Assembly: GCF_000317555.1 (NCBI RefSeq)
Contig: NC_019745.1
Coordinates: 4,464,001 to 4,528,000 of the forward strand
Reading direction: 5' to 3'
Origin: Gloeocapsa sp. PCC 7428
Lineage (GTDB): Bacteria; Cyanobacteriota; Cyanobacteriia; Cyanobacteriales; Chroococcidiopsidaceae
Length of the DNA: 64,000 nt
How positions within the stretch are numbered: position 1 is the first letter of the stretch; each line of letters opens with the position of its first letter. Below are positions 8,404 to 17,316 of the stretch, one piece after another. Both the position numbers and the translations under genes were made by a program. Under the pieces are notes generated by a model, which was not told the DNA's origin, did no database searches, and worked only from the letters and a program-made list of their open reading frames with translations.

Positions 8404-8953
8404 ACCGTGCGCTGTTTATGCTGACTTCATGTTCATTACTCTTAAAATTCTACTCTAAAGCAAAACAACACCCAAAACTCTACTAGCTAAGACACTCCCT
8501 CTTATAAAATTAGCTTCCCAGGGTTGTATCCATTAGAATACATCGCCCCCAATTGCCAGCTTGAGGAAATATTAGCATTCGACTTGGGTGTCGTTTTTTG
8601 TTTGACGAGACAGATGATAGTTAAACAGCGCTTTTACCTCTTATACTAGTTTGTTTTCTTCTTAGGCTGTTGTATCTGCCAGGGAAGCTTTAGAAGCTTC
8701 AATTACTAAGTTAAACACTTAGCTATCAAGATGCAAGCGGATGCAATCAAACTTTACTTTATCTACTTCTAAAACAATGGATAACTAAGCAGGTGAAGGA
8801 CAAGTAGCAGACCATTGTTTACTGATGAAATAGACGAATTCAAAAAGTAATAACTCAGCCAATATAAAGTTATATAAACAGTTGGACTCTCATAGTTAAA
8901 CTCAAAAAACGATAGCAAACAGCGATCGCTTCTCAAAAATAAAGACAATTTCG
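8404..8953. other. Gene-free stretch with a possible small RNA terminator
   Basis: This is 550 bp without a credible protein frame. The only structure seen is a short hairpin, CGAC (8580-8583) / GTCG (8590-8593), followed directly by six T residues (8594-8599), which resembles a weak intrinsic terminator. ACACCCAA near 8468 could also pair with TTGGGTGT at 8584-8591. A TAGAAT box near 8535 could be a -10 element. A small transcript ending at 8599 is possible but unproven. Confidence 0.25.
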
Positions 8954-9421
8954 TTAGCAGTAGTTGTTTGCAGTATATACTGTACGGATTTGTTCGCGCA
9001 CACTCATGAGAACTTGTCCTAGATGGTTCTGACCTGTTTTATCTACACCGCAACCCCAGTAATAATCGGTAGGTGAATTTTCCACAAGCAGCGTGTCGCC
9101 GGTAGCAAGTAAAATTGCTTGAATGTCTTTGTGGGTGAGAAATTTTTGTAATACAGCTTCGCGCATGACAGAAATTTTGACTTGTTCCCAGTCAGGGCGC
9201 ACTTGGCGCGTACAGTCACGTCCTAACGCTGCGGCTTCCTCTGGCGTTTTTACGGCGTGAATGACAGGAATAATTGCGGCTTCTGCGGTTCCCACAAACT
9301 TTTGTGCTTGATAGTAGTGTTCGACGGTTTGCCAGTGCTTACCTTGTAAAAAAACTCCATGAGGTGAAAAATTGGAGAAACAGCCGTAAGGCTCATTCAC
9401 TTTATAAAAGTAAATCGTCAT
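8954..9421 (-). CDS. NADAR family protein (YbiA/DUF1768-like N-glycosidase)
   Basis: About 155 residues from MTIYFYKVNEPYGCFSNF. Family hallmarks are all visible: the GCFSNFSPH opening, the HWQTVEHYYQAQKF helix with the conserved E and Q, GRDCTRQVRPDW, and the C-terminal LVENSPTDYYWGCGVDKTGQN with the W-G-x-G-x-D signature. Known members hydrolyse N-glycosidic bonds (riboflavin intermediates in YbiA-like enzymes; ADP-ribosyl-guanine in others). The frame stays open to 9490, but homologues normally start at MTIYFYK, so I placed the start at 9421. It is upstream of the TIR-like gene on the same strand, which suggests, but does not prove, a shared NAD/ADP-ribose theme. Confidence 0.85.
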   Translation of the reverse strand: MTIYFYKVNEPYGCFSNFSPHGVFLQGKHWQTVEHYYQAQKFVGTAEAAIIPVIHAVKTPEEAAALGRDCTRQVRPDWEQVKISVMREAVLQKFLTHKDIQAILLATGDTLLVENSPTDYYWGCGVDKTGQNHLGQVLMSVREQIRTVYTANNYC

Positions 9422-9552
9422 CTTCCGCAAATCTCTGACACGCCAAGTTCTATCATGCCTGTAGATAGAGCAAGCACTGAAATTTCTCATTTAAATTAAA
9501 TGGCAGCAAGTACTGCAAGGTAGTCGCTGTTGTCACAAGGTGAGGTTTCCGT

Positions 9553-10050
9553 ATGGAGGTGAATAACGAGAAGACGCAACGCTACAGCCCATTAGTGGCT
9601 GCTGGTGTTTTTCTCGGTCTAGGTTTAGGAGGGTTCTTCGATGGCATTTTACTGCACCAAATCCTCCAGTGGCATCATATGTTAAGTAGCGTTCGACCTG
9701 CTACAACTGTTCCAGAATTAGAGCTAAATATGGTTGGGGATGGTTTATTCGAGGCAGGTACATGGGTTATGACGATTGTCGGAGTTATTTTACTCTGGCG
9801 CGCAGGTAAGCGTGAAGATGTCCCTTGGTCGTCTCGTACTTTTTTTGGCTCCATTCTTGTCGGTGCAGGACTATTTAATTTAATAGAAGGATTGATTGAC
9901 CATCAGATTCTTGGCATTCACCACGTAAAACCAGGTGTAAACGAGTTGCTTTGGGATATCGGCTTTCTCGTTGTTGGGGCAACTCTCGCAATCGTGGGAT
10001 GGTTGTTAATTCGCGCTGATCAGCTTTCTGGCGATCGCCAATTCTCTTAG
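9553..10050 (+). CDS. DUF2243 family membrane protein
   Basis: A 165-residue integral membrane protein with four predicted transmembrane helices (near residues 13-33, 70-85, 98-115 and 130-152). Family-typical segments: GGFFDGILLHQILQWHHML and LFNLIEGLIDHQILGIHHV, two related repeats rich in histidine and aspartate within or next to membrane helices, which could bind a metal or heme. It starts with a good GAGGT ribosome site upstream of ATG. The function is unknown in any organism I know of. It is transcribed divergently from the NADAR gene. Confidence 0.8.
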   Translation: MEVNNEKTQRYSPLVAAGVFLGLGLGGFFDGILLHQILQWHHMLSSVRPATTVPELELNMVGDGLFEAGTWVMTIVGVILLWRAGKREDVPWSSRTFFGSILVGAGLFNLIEGLIDHQILGIHHVKPGVNELLWDIGFLVVGATLAIVGWLLIRADQLSGDRQFS

Positions 10051-10483
10051 TTCGCCATCTGAGGGAAAGTATAAACGTCGTTGCACTTCATAAGTTGGCA
10101 TCGCGACGCCATAAGTTTTTTGCGATCGCCAACGGACGTATTTCTCAACCTTTACATAATCTCCAGTTTATCGATCAACTTACCGTATTTTGTTTTTTTA
10201 GTTTATTCTACTTCTAATTGAATCCTAATTCATTTACATTACAAAATCACAAATTCCAGATATTATTTAGATTTTTTAGATTGATTGAGCCTGTAACGCA
10301 ATCCCTGCAATGTTTTTGTTAAGACAGTTTGGTTACTTCATGGCTTTTGCATAGACAAATTGATCTCAGCAAACTTACCAATTTCCCTGCTTGCTTTTCT
10401 AAATTTGCTGTGCGATACTGCTGTTTACTAGCAAATAACGGTAAGCCTACCGAATTACCGTAGATTAAATATAGGGTGGATGC
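10051..10483. other. Gene-free stretch upstream of the sulfatase
   Basis: About 430 bp. It holds the inverted repeat described at 10438-10461. Its left end also carries an open but start-less frame on the minus strand (10006-10167) that reads like a protein fragment (reported as a finding). The rest is AT-rich with no gene I can support. Confidence 0.4.
10438..10461. promoter_or_regulatory. Inverted repeat upstream of arylsulfatase, possible operator
   Basis: ACGGTAA (10438-10444) and TTACCGT (10455-10461) are perfect inverted arms 10 bases apart, and an overlapping CGGTA/TACCG pair (10439-10452) makes a second palindrome. It lies 22 bases before the sulfatase ATG. A further TTACCGTA occurs near 10180. 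The position suits a repressor or activator site; the regulator is unknown. Confidence 0.4.
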
Positions 10484-11893
10484 ATGAGTAAGCTAGCTGT
10501 CGAAAATGTGGTTACAAGCCAGCACACCAAGAAACATCAAGATCTAGAAGATAAGACTCCACACGCTCAAAAACGCTTGCCAAACATCATTTTGTTTCTT
10601 GCAGACGACCTAGGGTATGGCGATCTTGGGTGTTATGGACAGAAGCAAATAAAAACACCTCATCTCGATCAGATGGCAAGCGAGGGAATGCGGTTTACCA
10701 ATTTTTATTCTGGCAGTACAGTTTGCGCGCCTTCGCGCTGCACGCTGATGACGGGCTATCATACAGGTCATTGCCGGATACGTGGGAACAACGGTGCAGA
10801 TGACATTTCGCTACACGCCGAAGACATTACTGTAGCGCAGGTTCTTAAAGCCGCAGGATACACAACTGCAATGTTTGGTAAATGGGGTCTAGGAGGACCT
10901 GATTCCCCAGGAGAACCGCATCTTCAAGGTTTTGATGAATGGTTTGGCTACCTAAATCACGTCCACGCGCATGACTACTACCCTAGCTATCTGTGGCGAA
11001 ATCAGCAGCGAGTTGCGATCGCTCCAGGTACATACTCACATAATCTCTTTACTCAAGCAGCGCTGGATTTCATTAAAGCTAAGCAAGACGAGCCATTTTT
11101 TCTCTATTTACCCTACACTATCCCTCACGCCAATAATGAGTTAGGCAGCGAGGGAATGCAAGTACCAAGTGATGCTCCCTATTCTGACGAACCTTGGCCA
11201 CAACAGCAAAAAAATTACGCGGCGATGATTTCGCTTTTAGACGCAGACGTAGGCAAGATTTTGGCATTGTTAGCCGAACTTGGTTTAGAAGAAGACACGA
11301 TAGTTTTCTTTAGTAGCGATAATGGACCGCATGAAGAAGGCGGCGCAACCGCAGAATTTTTTGACAGCAATGGACCACTCAACGGTATCAAGCGCGACCT
11401 CTATGATGGTGGTGTTCGCGTACCGATGATTGTGCGTTGGACGGGAACAATTCAGCCAAAACAAGAAAATCATCAGCCTTATGCGCTTTGGGACTTCTTA
11501 CCTACAGCGGCTGAGATTGCGGGAGTTAGCGCACCTAGAGGAATTGATGGTGTATCAATACTACCTGCACTACTAGGTCAACCCGCAAACAAGCATAACT
11601 TTCTCTATTGGGAATTTCACGAACGAGGATTTGAGCAAGCAATTCGCATGGGTAAATGGAAAGCTGTACGTCATGGTCTTGACCAACCCATTGAATTGTA
11701 TGACTTGGACAAAGACATCAGCGAACAGTACAACGTAGCAAATGAACACTTTGACGTTGTGCAAAAAATTGCAGCTATCTTGCAGAGTAAGAAACTACGA
11801 ACAGAATCTCCAGAATTTCCTGTGTTTTCTAAGCTTTATCCACCGCACCTTTCTCTCGCAAAACTTAATTTGCCTGATAAGTTGTCTGCATAA
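10484..11893 (+). CDS. Arylsulfatase (FGly-dependent sulfatase)
   Basis: A 469-residue member of the alkaline-phosphatase superfamily that hydrolyses sulfate esters, releasing inorganic sulfate. Metal-binding aspartates lie in LADDLGYGD (41-47). The modification motif is CAPSR at 81-85, where Cys81 must be converted to formylglycine by a maturase that is not in this window. HGKWGLGG-like FGKWGLGG and SSDNGPHEEGG (second metal site) follow. No signal peptide is evident: the first 32 residues are polar, unlike secreted sulfatases, so it may act in the cytosol or use an atypical route. It is followed within 20 bp by a small membrane-protein gene and then a sulfotransferase, so sulfate-ester turnover appears grouped here. 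Confidence 0.9.
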   Translation: MSKLAVENVVTSQHTKKHQDLEDKTPHAQKRLPNIILFLADDLGYGDLGCYGQKQIKTPHLDQMASEGMRFTNFYSGSTVCAPSRCTLMTGYHTGHCRIRGNNGADDISLHAEDITVAQVLKAAGYTTAMFGKWGLGGPDSPGEPHLQGFDEWFGYLNHVHAHDYYPSYLWRNQQRVAIAPGTYSHNLFTQAALDFIKAKQDEPFFLYLPYTIPHANNELGSEGMQVPSDAPYSDEPWPQQQKNYAAMISLLDADVGKILALLAELGLEEDTIVFFSSDNGPHEEGGATAEFFDSNGPLNGIKRDLYDGGVRVPMIVRWTGTIQPKQENHQPYALWDFLPTAAEIAGVSAPRGIDGVSILPALLGQPANKHNFLYWEFHERGFEQAIRMGKWKAVRHGLDQPIELYDLDKDISEQYNVANEHFDVVQKIAAILQSKKLRTESPEFPVFSKLYPPHLSLAKLNLPDKLSA

Positions 11894-11912
11894 CTAAGCA
11901 AGAACGCAAACG

Positions 11913-12140
11913 ATGATTATTACCTTTTTTGTTTATTTATTAGCCTTCAGCTACCTTTTTTCTGGTTTAATTGCCTGGCTAGCGCTTGTCAGAGATATAA
12001 CGCGTAGTCCAGAGTTCTCCTGCTGGCACAATATTTTGATTTTATTTGTGAGTGCGATCGTGATATTTGCTTGGCCCATTTGGGTAATCATTGAGGCAAA
12101 AAAACAAGATAGTGAAGAAATCGCACCAGAAGTCGCATAA
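11913..12140 (+). CDS. Small two-helix membrane protein
   Basis: 75 residues. It has two hydrophobic segments (FFVYLLAFSYLFSGLIAWLA, near residues 5-26, and ILILFVSAIVIFAWPIWVII, near 41-60) and a polar, acidic C-terminal tail. It is not a recognised family. The gene starts 19 bp after the sulfatase stop and lies 47 bp before the sulfotransferase, so it is probably in the same transcript. It may be a membrane anchor or accessory, but this is only inferred from position. Confidence 0.6.
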   Translation: MIITFFVYLLAFSYLFSGLIAWLALVRDITRSPEFSCWHNILILFVSAIVIFAWPIWVIIEAKKQDSEEIAPEVA

Positions 12141-12187
12141 GTTCATTCACTTTGTTTGAGTTGCAATTCTGATCTTCTAATGAAACT

Positions 12188-13084
12188 ATGCAAACTAAGA
12201 GCAATTCAGTATTAATTCTCACCGGAATGCATCGTTCTGGGACGTCTTTTACAACATCGCTGCTACAAAATGCAGGGTTAGATATTGGGCAAAGACTGAT
12301 AGCAGCTGGCAATGGAAATGTTAAGGGCTTTTTTGAAAATGTAGACTTTGTGAGATTTCATGAAGCAGTTCTGCGATCGCAAAATTTAGATGAGATCGGT
12401 TGGACTCTAGAAGATAATATTCCTGTTAAAGAGCCATATTTACAGCAAGCTCAAGAAATTGTTTGCAGAAATTCTCAAGCAACGATTTGGGGGTGGAAAG
12501 ACCCACGAACAGCGCTATTTTTAGATTTTTGGGCTGAATTGCTTCCAGAGGCTAAGTTTTTGTTCATCTATCGTTCACCTTGGGAAGTTGTCGATTCCCT
12601 CTATCGTCGTGGTGATGAAATATTTGTCAAACATCCAGAATTAGCAGTCAAACTTTGGATACATTACAACCAGAAACTATTAAATTTTATTGACAAATTT
12701 CCAGATCAGTGCTTACTGGTTAGCGTTTACAGCATAGTTAATCACACAGCAAAGTTTATTGAGCTTATCAATGCTAAATTTGACTTAAATTTAAAAACAC
12801 CTGCATCCAATATTTATGAGCGATCGCTACTTTACACGCAAACAACTGATATTTATCGACCTACATTAATTGCTTATCATTTTCCACAAGCAATTAACAT
12901 ATATTTAAAATTGAATAGCAAAGAAAGCTTGCCAGGTCACTCGCCTGATGAATCATTACTTGAACAGATAAAAACAGCGCCTGATCAAACTTGGGCTTTT
13001 CAAGATTGGATACACATTCGGCACTTAGAAAAAAAAGTCAAAAGCCTTCGTTCGGAACTGAAAAAGCGTGTAAAAGTCATTTAG
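12188..13084 (+). CDS. Sulfotransferase family protein
   Basis: 298 residues. The PAPS 5'-phosphosulfate loop is LTGMHRSGTS (11-20), in the position expected for bacterial sulfotransferases. The 3'-phosphate-binding segment corresponds to FLFIYRSPWEVVDSLYRRG (Arg and Ser of the RxxxxxxxS pattern), and WGWKDPRTALF is the conserved WKDPR motif of this family. It would transfer sulfate from PAPS to a saccharide or lipid hydroxyl. The C-terminus is a basic, coiled-coil-like tail (HIRHLEKKVKSLRSELKKR). Its neighbours, a glycosyltransferase and a sulfatase, suggest a sulfated glycan. The acceptor is unknown. Confidence 0.85.
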   Translation: MQTKSNSVLILTGMHRSGTSFTTSLLQNAGLDIGQRLIAAGNGNVKGFFENVDFVRFHEAVLRSQNLDEIGWTLEDNIPVKEPYLQQAQEIVCRNSQATIWGWKDPRTALFLDFWAELLPEAKFLFIYRSPWEVVDSLYRRGDEIFVKHPELAVKLWIHYNQKLLNFIDKFPDQCLLVSVYSIVNHTAKFIELINAKFDLNLKTPASNIYERSLLYTQTTDIYRPTLIAYHFPQAINIYLKLNSKESLPGHSPDESLLEQIKTAPDQTWAFQDWIHIRHLEKKVKSLRSELKKRVKVI

Positions 13085-13223
13085 TTTTTTATATTTTTTG
13101 ACTTAAGAGTTATACATAATACTTTTGAGTTAAGAGTATGCATTAATGTCTACTTTGGTTTTCGCTTGTTAATTTTTAATAATATAACTAACTAATAAAA
13201 AAACAGTTTATTATCTTTATCAA

Positions 13224-14195
13224 ATGACGCACCAAAAGATATTTTATTTCTGTTTTAGCGACAATCAATCATCTGGAGGTAACAAAGAAATATACAAACA
13301 TACTGAAATTCTTAACAGGCATGGTTATGAGGCATACATACTGCATACAACCAAAAACTTTAAGATTACTTGGTTTCATCATCATGCAAATATTGTTTAC
13401 TTAGATACTTTTAATAAATTAATTGATCGAAAAAATGATTTTACAGTTTTACCAGAAGATGTAGGCAATGATATTCTTTCTTTTCCTGGAAACAAAATAA
13501 TTTTCAACCAAAATATCTATTACGGATTTCATATATTTAATAAGCAAAAACCGCAACCATATCCGTATCTTCATCCTCAAGTAAAAGGCGCTTTAGTCGT
13601 TTCGGAACATAACAAAAACTATCTAAGGTTTGCCTATCCTCATCTTGATATTTTCCGAGTTTTCTGCGGAGTAGACATTAATAAATTTAGATTTCAACCA
13701 CTAAAGAAAAAGAAAAAACAGATAGCTTGTAATCCGGCGAAAAGACCATTAGATATTGCTGTAATTTACCATATCTTACAATCTCGTGCTGAACAAGGAA
13801 TCAATAACTTGAACGAATATGAATGGATATTTATTGAAAATAAGACCGAAGTAGAAGTTGCGCAGATTTTGCAGGAATCGCTGATATTTGTTTTTTTAAG
13901 TAAAGAAGAAGGCTTTCCACTGATGCCTTTAGAGGCGATGGCTTGCGGTTGTTTAATTTTCGCTTACAACGTCGCACCTCTAACCGAGTATGTACCTCCT
14001 ACCTTTTTATTTGAGCCTGGAGATTTTCTAAATATTGCGAAAACTATTGAGGCGATCGCCCAATCCTTTCCAGTAGCCATCGAAAGCTGGGAAACGATTA
14101 GCGAAAGTGGTAGAGATACAGTATTGCAATATTCATTAGAACTAGAAGAACAAAGCGTAGCGAAAGCATGGCAAGAAATTTTGCAAAAAGGCTAA
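13224..14195 (+). CDS. Glycosyltransferase, GT4-like
   Basis: 323 residues, cytosolic, without membrane segments. The GT-B C-terminal donor site is clear: FVFLSKEEGFPLMPLEAMACG with the E-x7-E pair, followed by APLTEYVPP. The N-terminal acceptor half begins with a short beta strand and glycine-containing SSGGNKEIYKH, as in group 1 transferases. It is shorter than typical GT4 enzymes (about 350-400 residues). It lies 139 bp after the sulfotransferase on the same strand and probably builds the glycan that is sulfated. The sequence is noticeably AT-rich compared with downstream genes. Confidence 0.8.
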   Translation: MTHQKIFYFCFSDNQSSGGNKEIYKHTEILNRHGYEAYILHTTKNFKITWFHHHANIVYLDTFNKLIDRKNDFTVLPEDVGNDILSFPGNKIIFNQNIYYGFHIFNKQKPQPYPYLHPQVKGALVVSEHNKNYLRFAYPHLDIFRVFCGVDINKFRFQPLKKKKKQIACNPAKRPLDIAVIYHILQSRAEQGINNLNEYEWIFIENKTEVEVAQILQESLIFVFLSKEEGFPLMPLEAMACGCLIFAYNVAPLTEYVPPTFLFEPGDFLNIAKTIEAIAQSFPVAIESWETISESGRDTVLQYSLELEEQSVAKAWQEILQKG

Positions 14196-14209
14196 TAGAT
14201 AGCTAAGTG

Positions 14210-15934
14210 CTACCAATTATTACTGTATTTTGTGAGTTCAGCAACAACAGCAACTAAATCATACGGTTCGATTGGTTTTGGAAGATGCTTTTGAAAACCG
14301 GCTGCAAGCGCTTGTTGTCGATCTCGATCGCTGGCGTACGCAGTGAGGGCGATCGCGGGAATCTGTCCGCCTTTTTCTGGCGACAGGTTGCGAATTTGCC
14401 GCATCAGCGTATAACCATCAATTTGAGGTAGCCCAATATCAATGACAAGTAAATCTGGTTGAAAACGAGGTAGAGTGTTAAGTGCATCAACTGCGGTACT
14501 CGCCCGCGTCACTTTAGCGCGATACTGTTCAAGAACAAACGTTACAAACTCCTGCGTACCCGCGTCGTCTTCTACTACTAAAACTTTGGTATGACTTAAA
14601 TCTAAGTCGGGTTTCGGCTGTTCAGTGTTTGCGGGTGACTTTTGCGGAGTTGTTATTAGCGGTAATTTAAGAATAAAAGTTGCGCCTTGTCCTACACCAG
14701 GACTTTGAACTGCGATCGTTCCGCCGTGCGCTTCAATAATTTGTCGCGAGATCGCAAGTCCTAATCCTAAGCCGCCAAAGCGGCGTGTAATTGAACTATC
14801 TTCTTGACGGAAACGGTCAAATACATAAGGTAGAAAATCAGGCTGAATACCTTGTCCATTGTCGCTGATCGTAACTTGCGCGCAGCGCTCTACACGTTCA
14901 AGTTCCACCGCGATCAAACCGCTTTCAGGTGTGAACTTAATAGCATTAGAAAGCAAGTTCCAGATGACTTGTTGTAATCTACTTGCATCACCCATCACTT
15001 GTCCAACTGTCGCGTTTAGCGTTGTTTTAATTTGAATTGACTTAGCTTCGGCTGCAAGACGCACGGTTTCTAATGCTTCTGAGATCGGAGTCACCAAGCT
15101 AACAGCGGTTAAATTAAGCGTTAGCTTACCTTGGATAATCCGTGATATGTCTAGCAGATCGTCAACAAGTTGCGCTTGACGTTTGGCGTGTTGCTCAATA
15201 CTAACTAATGCTTCTTGCAGCTTATCTTCTGGTAATTTATTTGATTGTAAAAGTTTTGACCACCCAAGAATTGGTGTTAGTGGGGTTCTCAGTTCGTGCG
15301 AGAGTGTCGCTAAAAATTCATCTTTAACTCGGTTTGCGGCTTCGGCTTCAGTTCGCATCGCTTGTTCGCGTTGTAGCAGGCGATCGCGTTCTTGTTCCAT
15401 GTGTTTACGGGTGGTGATATCGCGCTGAATCGCTATAAAATGCGTAATTGAGTGATTAATATTACGAATGGGGGTAATATTCCACTCCACAAAAAATTCT
15501 GTGCCGTCTTTATGATAATTAATTGCCTCGCCGTGAAATGGTATACCCTCTAAAAGATGTTTGCGTAAGTCTTTAAGGACTTTACGATTCGTATTGGCAC
15601 CTTGGAGCAAACGAGGTGTTTTGCCTAACACTTCCTCAATGGCATAACCCGTCATCTGGCTAAAGGCTGGATTCACATAAACAATTTCCGGTCCTGGAGG
15701 ATCGAGTTTTTCGGTTGTGATCAGAATCGAATCGCGCGATTGCTGTACTGCTGAGAGTAGCAACCGAATTGTTTCTTCTGTCACTTGTAGTTCTCGTAAA
15801 GCCGTACTTAATTGCTCTAAAGCTGTCGTTATCTGACTTTGCTGTGGTGAGGGCAATAAGTTAGCATTCTGTTGCAGTTCAGTCATGTGCGCATACACAT
15901 CTTGAATCTGCTTAATAAACTCGTCTCCGTTCAC
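14210..15934 (-). CDS. Hybrid histidine kinase: PAS-HisKA-HATPase-REC
   Basis: 574 residues, soluble. Order of parts: N-terminal coiled coil (1-65), PAS domain (about 66-175) with NPAFSQMTGY and GKTPRLLQGANTNR, coiled-coil linker, HisKA with SHELRTPLTPI (phospho-acceptor His213), HATPase with NAIKFTP, DNGQGI and GLGLGLAIS, and a C-terminal receiver with VVEDD and VIDIGLPQIDG (phospho-acceptor Asp499). The PAS has the LOV-like GxxxRxLQG signature but proline where the photoactive cysteine would be, so it should not form a flavin adduct. The signal and output partner are unknown, and no response-regulator gene is adjacent. Confidence 0.92.
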   Translation of the reverse strand: MNGDEFIKQIQDVYAHMTELQQNANLLPSPQQSQITTALEQLSTALRELQVTEETIRLLLSAVQQSRDSILITTEKLDPPGPEIVYVNPAFSQMTGYAIEEVLGKTPRLLQGANTNRKVLKDLRKHLLEGIPFHGEAINYHKDGTEFFVEWNITPIRNINHSITHFIAIQRDITTRKHMEQERDRLLQREQAMRTEAEAANRVKDEFLATLSHELRTPLTPILGWSKLLQSNKLPEDKLQEALVSIEQHAKRQAQLVDDLLDISRIIQGKLTLNLTAVSLVTPISEALETVRLAAEAKSIQIKTTLNATVGQVMGDASRLQQVIWNLLSNAIKFTPESGLIAVELERVERCAQVTISDNGQGIQPDFLPYVFDRFRQEDSSITRRFGGLGLGLAISRQIIEAHGGTIAVQSPGVGQGATFILKLPLITTPQKSPANTEQPKPDLDLSHTKVLVVEDDAGTQEFVTFVLEQYRAKVTRASTAVDALNTLPRFQPDLLVIDIGLPQIDGYTLMRQIRNLSPEKGGQIPAIALTAYASDRDRQQALAAGFQKHLPKPIEPYDLVAVVAELTKYSNNW

Positions 15935-16308
15935 TGGAATGGTATCTTGATTTACGTTTATCTATTGTGAACTATTGTAAACAAGATTACTAAATTCCAG
16001 TGTTAGCACTTCGAGAGATTTTGGTTATGAGGTGATTGGTAACTGGTAATTGGTCATTGGTTATTGTATGGCAATTAGCCATTCGCTATTAGCTGTTATA
16101 GCAGGGGTCAGTGACCAGGGGAGCAGAGAGTGTTGAGTTCTGAAAAGTCTTCTAATAAATGCCTTTGGCACCTTTCTTCGCGAACAAAACTCACGTACTA
16201 ACCAAAGCGCCACTAATCACTTGTCATTCATCAATTGACTAGGGCTATATTTGATTGCTAAACGCTAATTACCAAGTGCTAAAAGCTTCCCGATTACTGA
16301 TTACCAAA
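15935..16308. other. Gene-free stretch holding a dispersed repeat
   Basis: 374 bp with no gene I can support. It contains degenerate short repeats (GGTAATTGGTCATTGG type) and the element at 16097-16249 described separately. Confidence 0.5.
16097..16249. repeat. MITE-like dispersed element, copy 1
   Basis: It opens with TATAGCAGGGGTCAG and closes with TTGACTAGGGCTATA, giving short terminal inverted ends (TATAGC/GCTATA). A related element with ends CTAGCAGGGGTCAG and TTGACTAGGGCTTTA is at 51778-51887. The interiors differ, as expected for decayed non-autonomous elements. Confidence 0.5.
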
Positions 16309-17292
16309 TTAGCCTCTGTTTTCGGCGCCAATTCCCGCTAAAGCAGGAGTTTCTGTGAGATCTTCGCGAAACATTGCTGTACTCAAGTAGCGTTCGCCAA
16401 AACTCGGTTGAATCATGACGATCAATTTCCCAGCATTTTCGGGACGTTTTGCAACTCGAATCGCCGCAGCTAAAGCCGCGCCGGAGGAAATACCTGATAG
16501 CAATCCTTCTTCGCGTGCTAAACGACGACCATAATCCATCGCATCATCATCTTTGACCGTGATAATCTCATCAATCAAGTCGGTGCGTAAAATTTCTGGG
16601 ACGAATCCTGCACCAATTCCTTGGATTTTATGTCCTCCTGGATTACCGCCAGAAAGAACTGGGCTAGCAATAGGTTCTACCGCGATCGCCTGAAAACTCG
16701 GTTTACGTGCTTTGATGACTTCAGCGACTCCGGTAAGTGTACCGCCTGTGCCAACACCAGAAATCAAAATATCCACTTCACCATCAGTATCTGTCCAAAT
16801 TTCTTCAGCGGTTGTCTCGCGATGAATTTTCGGATTTGCGGAATTGCGAAACTGCTGTGGCATAAATGAATGAGGCGTTTTTGCCGCAATTTCTTCCGCA
16901 CGGGCGATCGCACCTCGCATCCCTTGTGCGCCTGATGTTAAAATCAATTCCACACCATAAGCTTTGAGCATCGTTTGCCGTTCAATGCTCATCGTATCCG
17001 GCATTGTCACAATTAATCGATAGCCTTTCGCCGCTGCGACCATTGCCAAAGCAATACCTGTGTTACCCGAAGTCGGCTCTACTAATACAGTTTTTCCAGG
17101 TTCAATTAAACCCGCTTCCTCGGCAGCTGCTACCATACTGACACCGATACGGTCTTTGACAGAAGCTGCGGGATTCATTCCTTCTAGTTTAACGACGATT
17201 CGTCCTACACATCCTTCTGATTGCGGAATGCGATTGAGTTGTACTAAAGGTGTTCGACCGACTAACTGAGTAATATCTTGAGCAATTCGCAT
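16309..17292 (-). CDS. cysK: Cysteine synthase A (O-acetylserine sulfhydrylase)
   Basis: 327 residues from [20 protein letters not shown], the standard family start; the frame is open 8 codons further upstream to 17316 but that extension is atypical. The PLP lysine lies in [11 protein letters not shown] (Lys46). [10 protein letters not shown] binds substrate carboxylate and [10 protein letters not shown] binds PLP phosphate. It makes cysteine from O-acetylserine and sulfide in the cytosol. The cysH gene is divergent across a 349-bp gap, so sulfate reduction and sulfide fixation are neighbours. Nothing looks damaged. CysM is the alternative, but the length and motifs fit CysK better. Confidence 0.93.
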   Translation of the reverse strand: MRIAQDITQLVGRTPLVQLNRIPQSEGCVGRIVVKLEGMNPAASVKDRIGVSMVAAAEEAGLIEPGKTVLVEPTSGNTGIALAMVAAAKGYRLIVTMPDTMSIERQTMLKAYGVELILTSGAQGMRGAIARAEEIAAKTPHSFMPQQFRNSANPKIHRETTAEEIWTDTDGEVDILISGVGTGGTLTGVAEVIKARKPSFQAIAVEPIASPVLSGGNPGGHKIQGIGAGFVPEILRTDLIDEIITVKDDDAMDYGRRLAREEGLLSGISSGAALAAAIRVAKRPENAGKLIVMIQPSFGERYLSTAMFREDLTETPALAGIGAENRG

Positions 17293-17316
17293 CGTTTTAC
17301 AGGCTCTACTAGCCAC

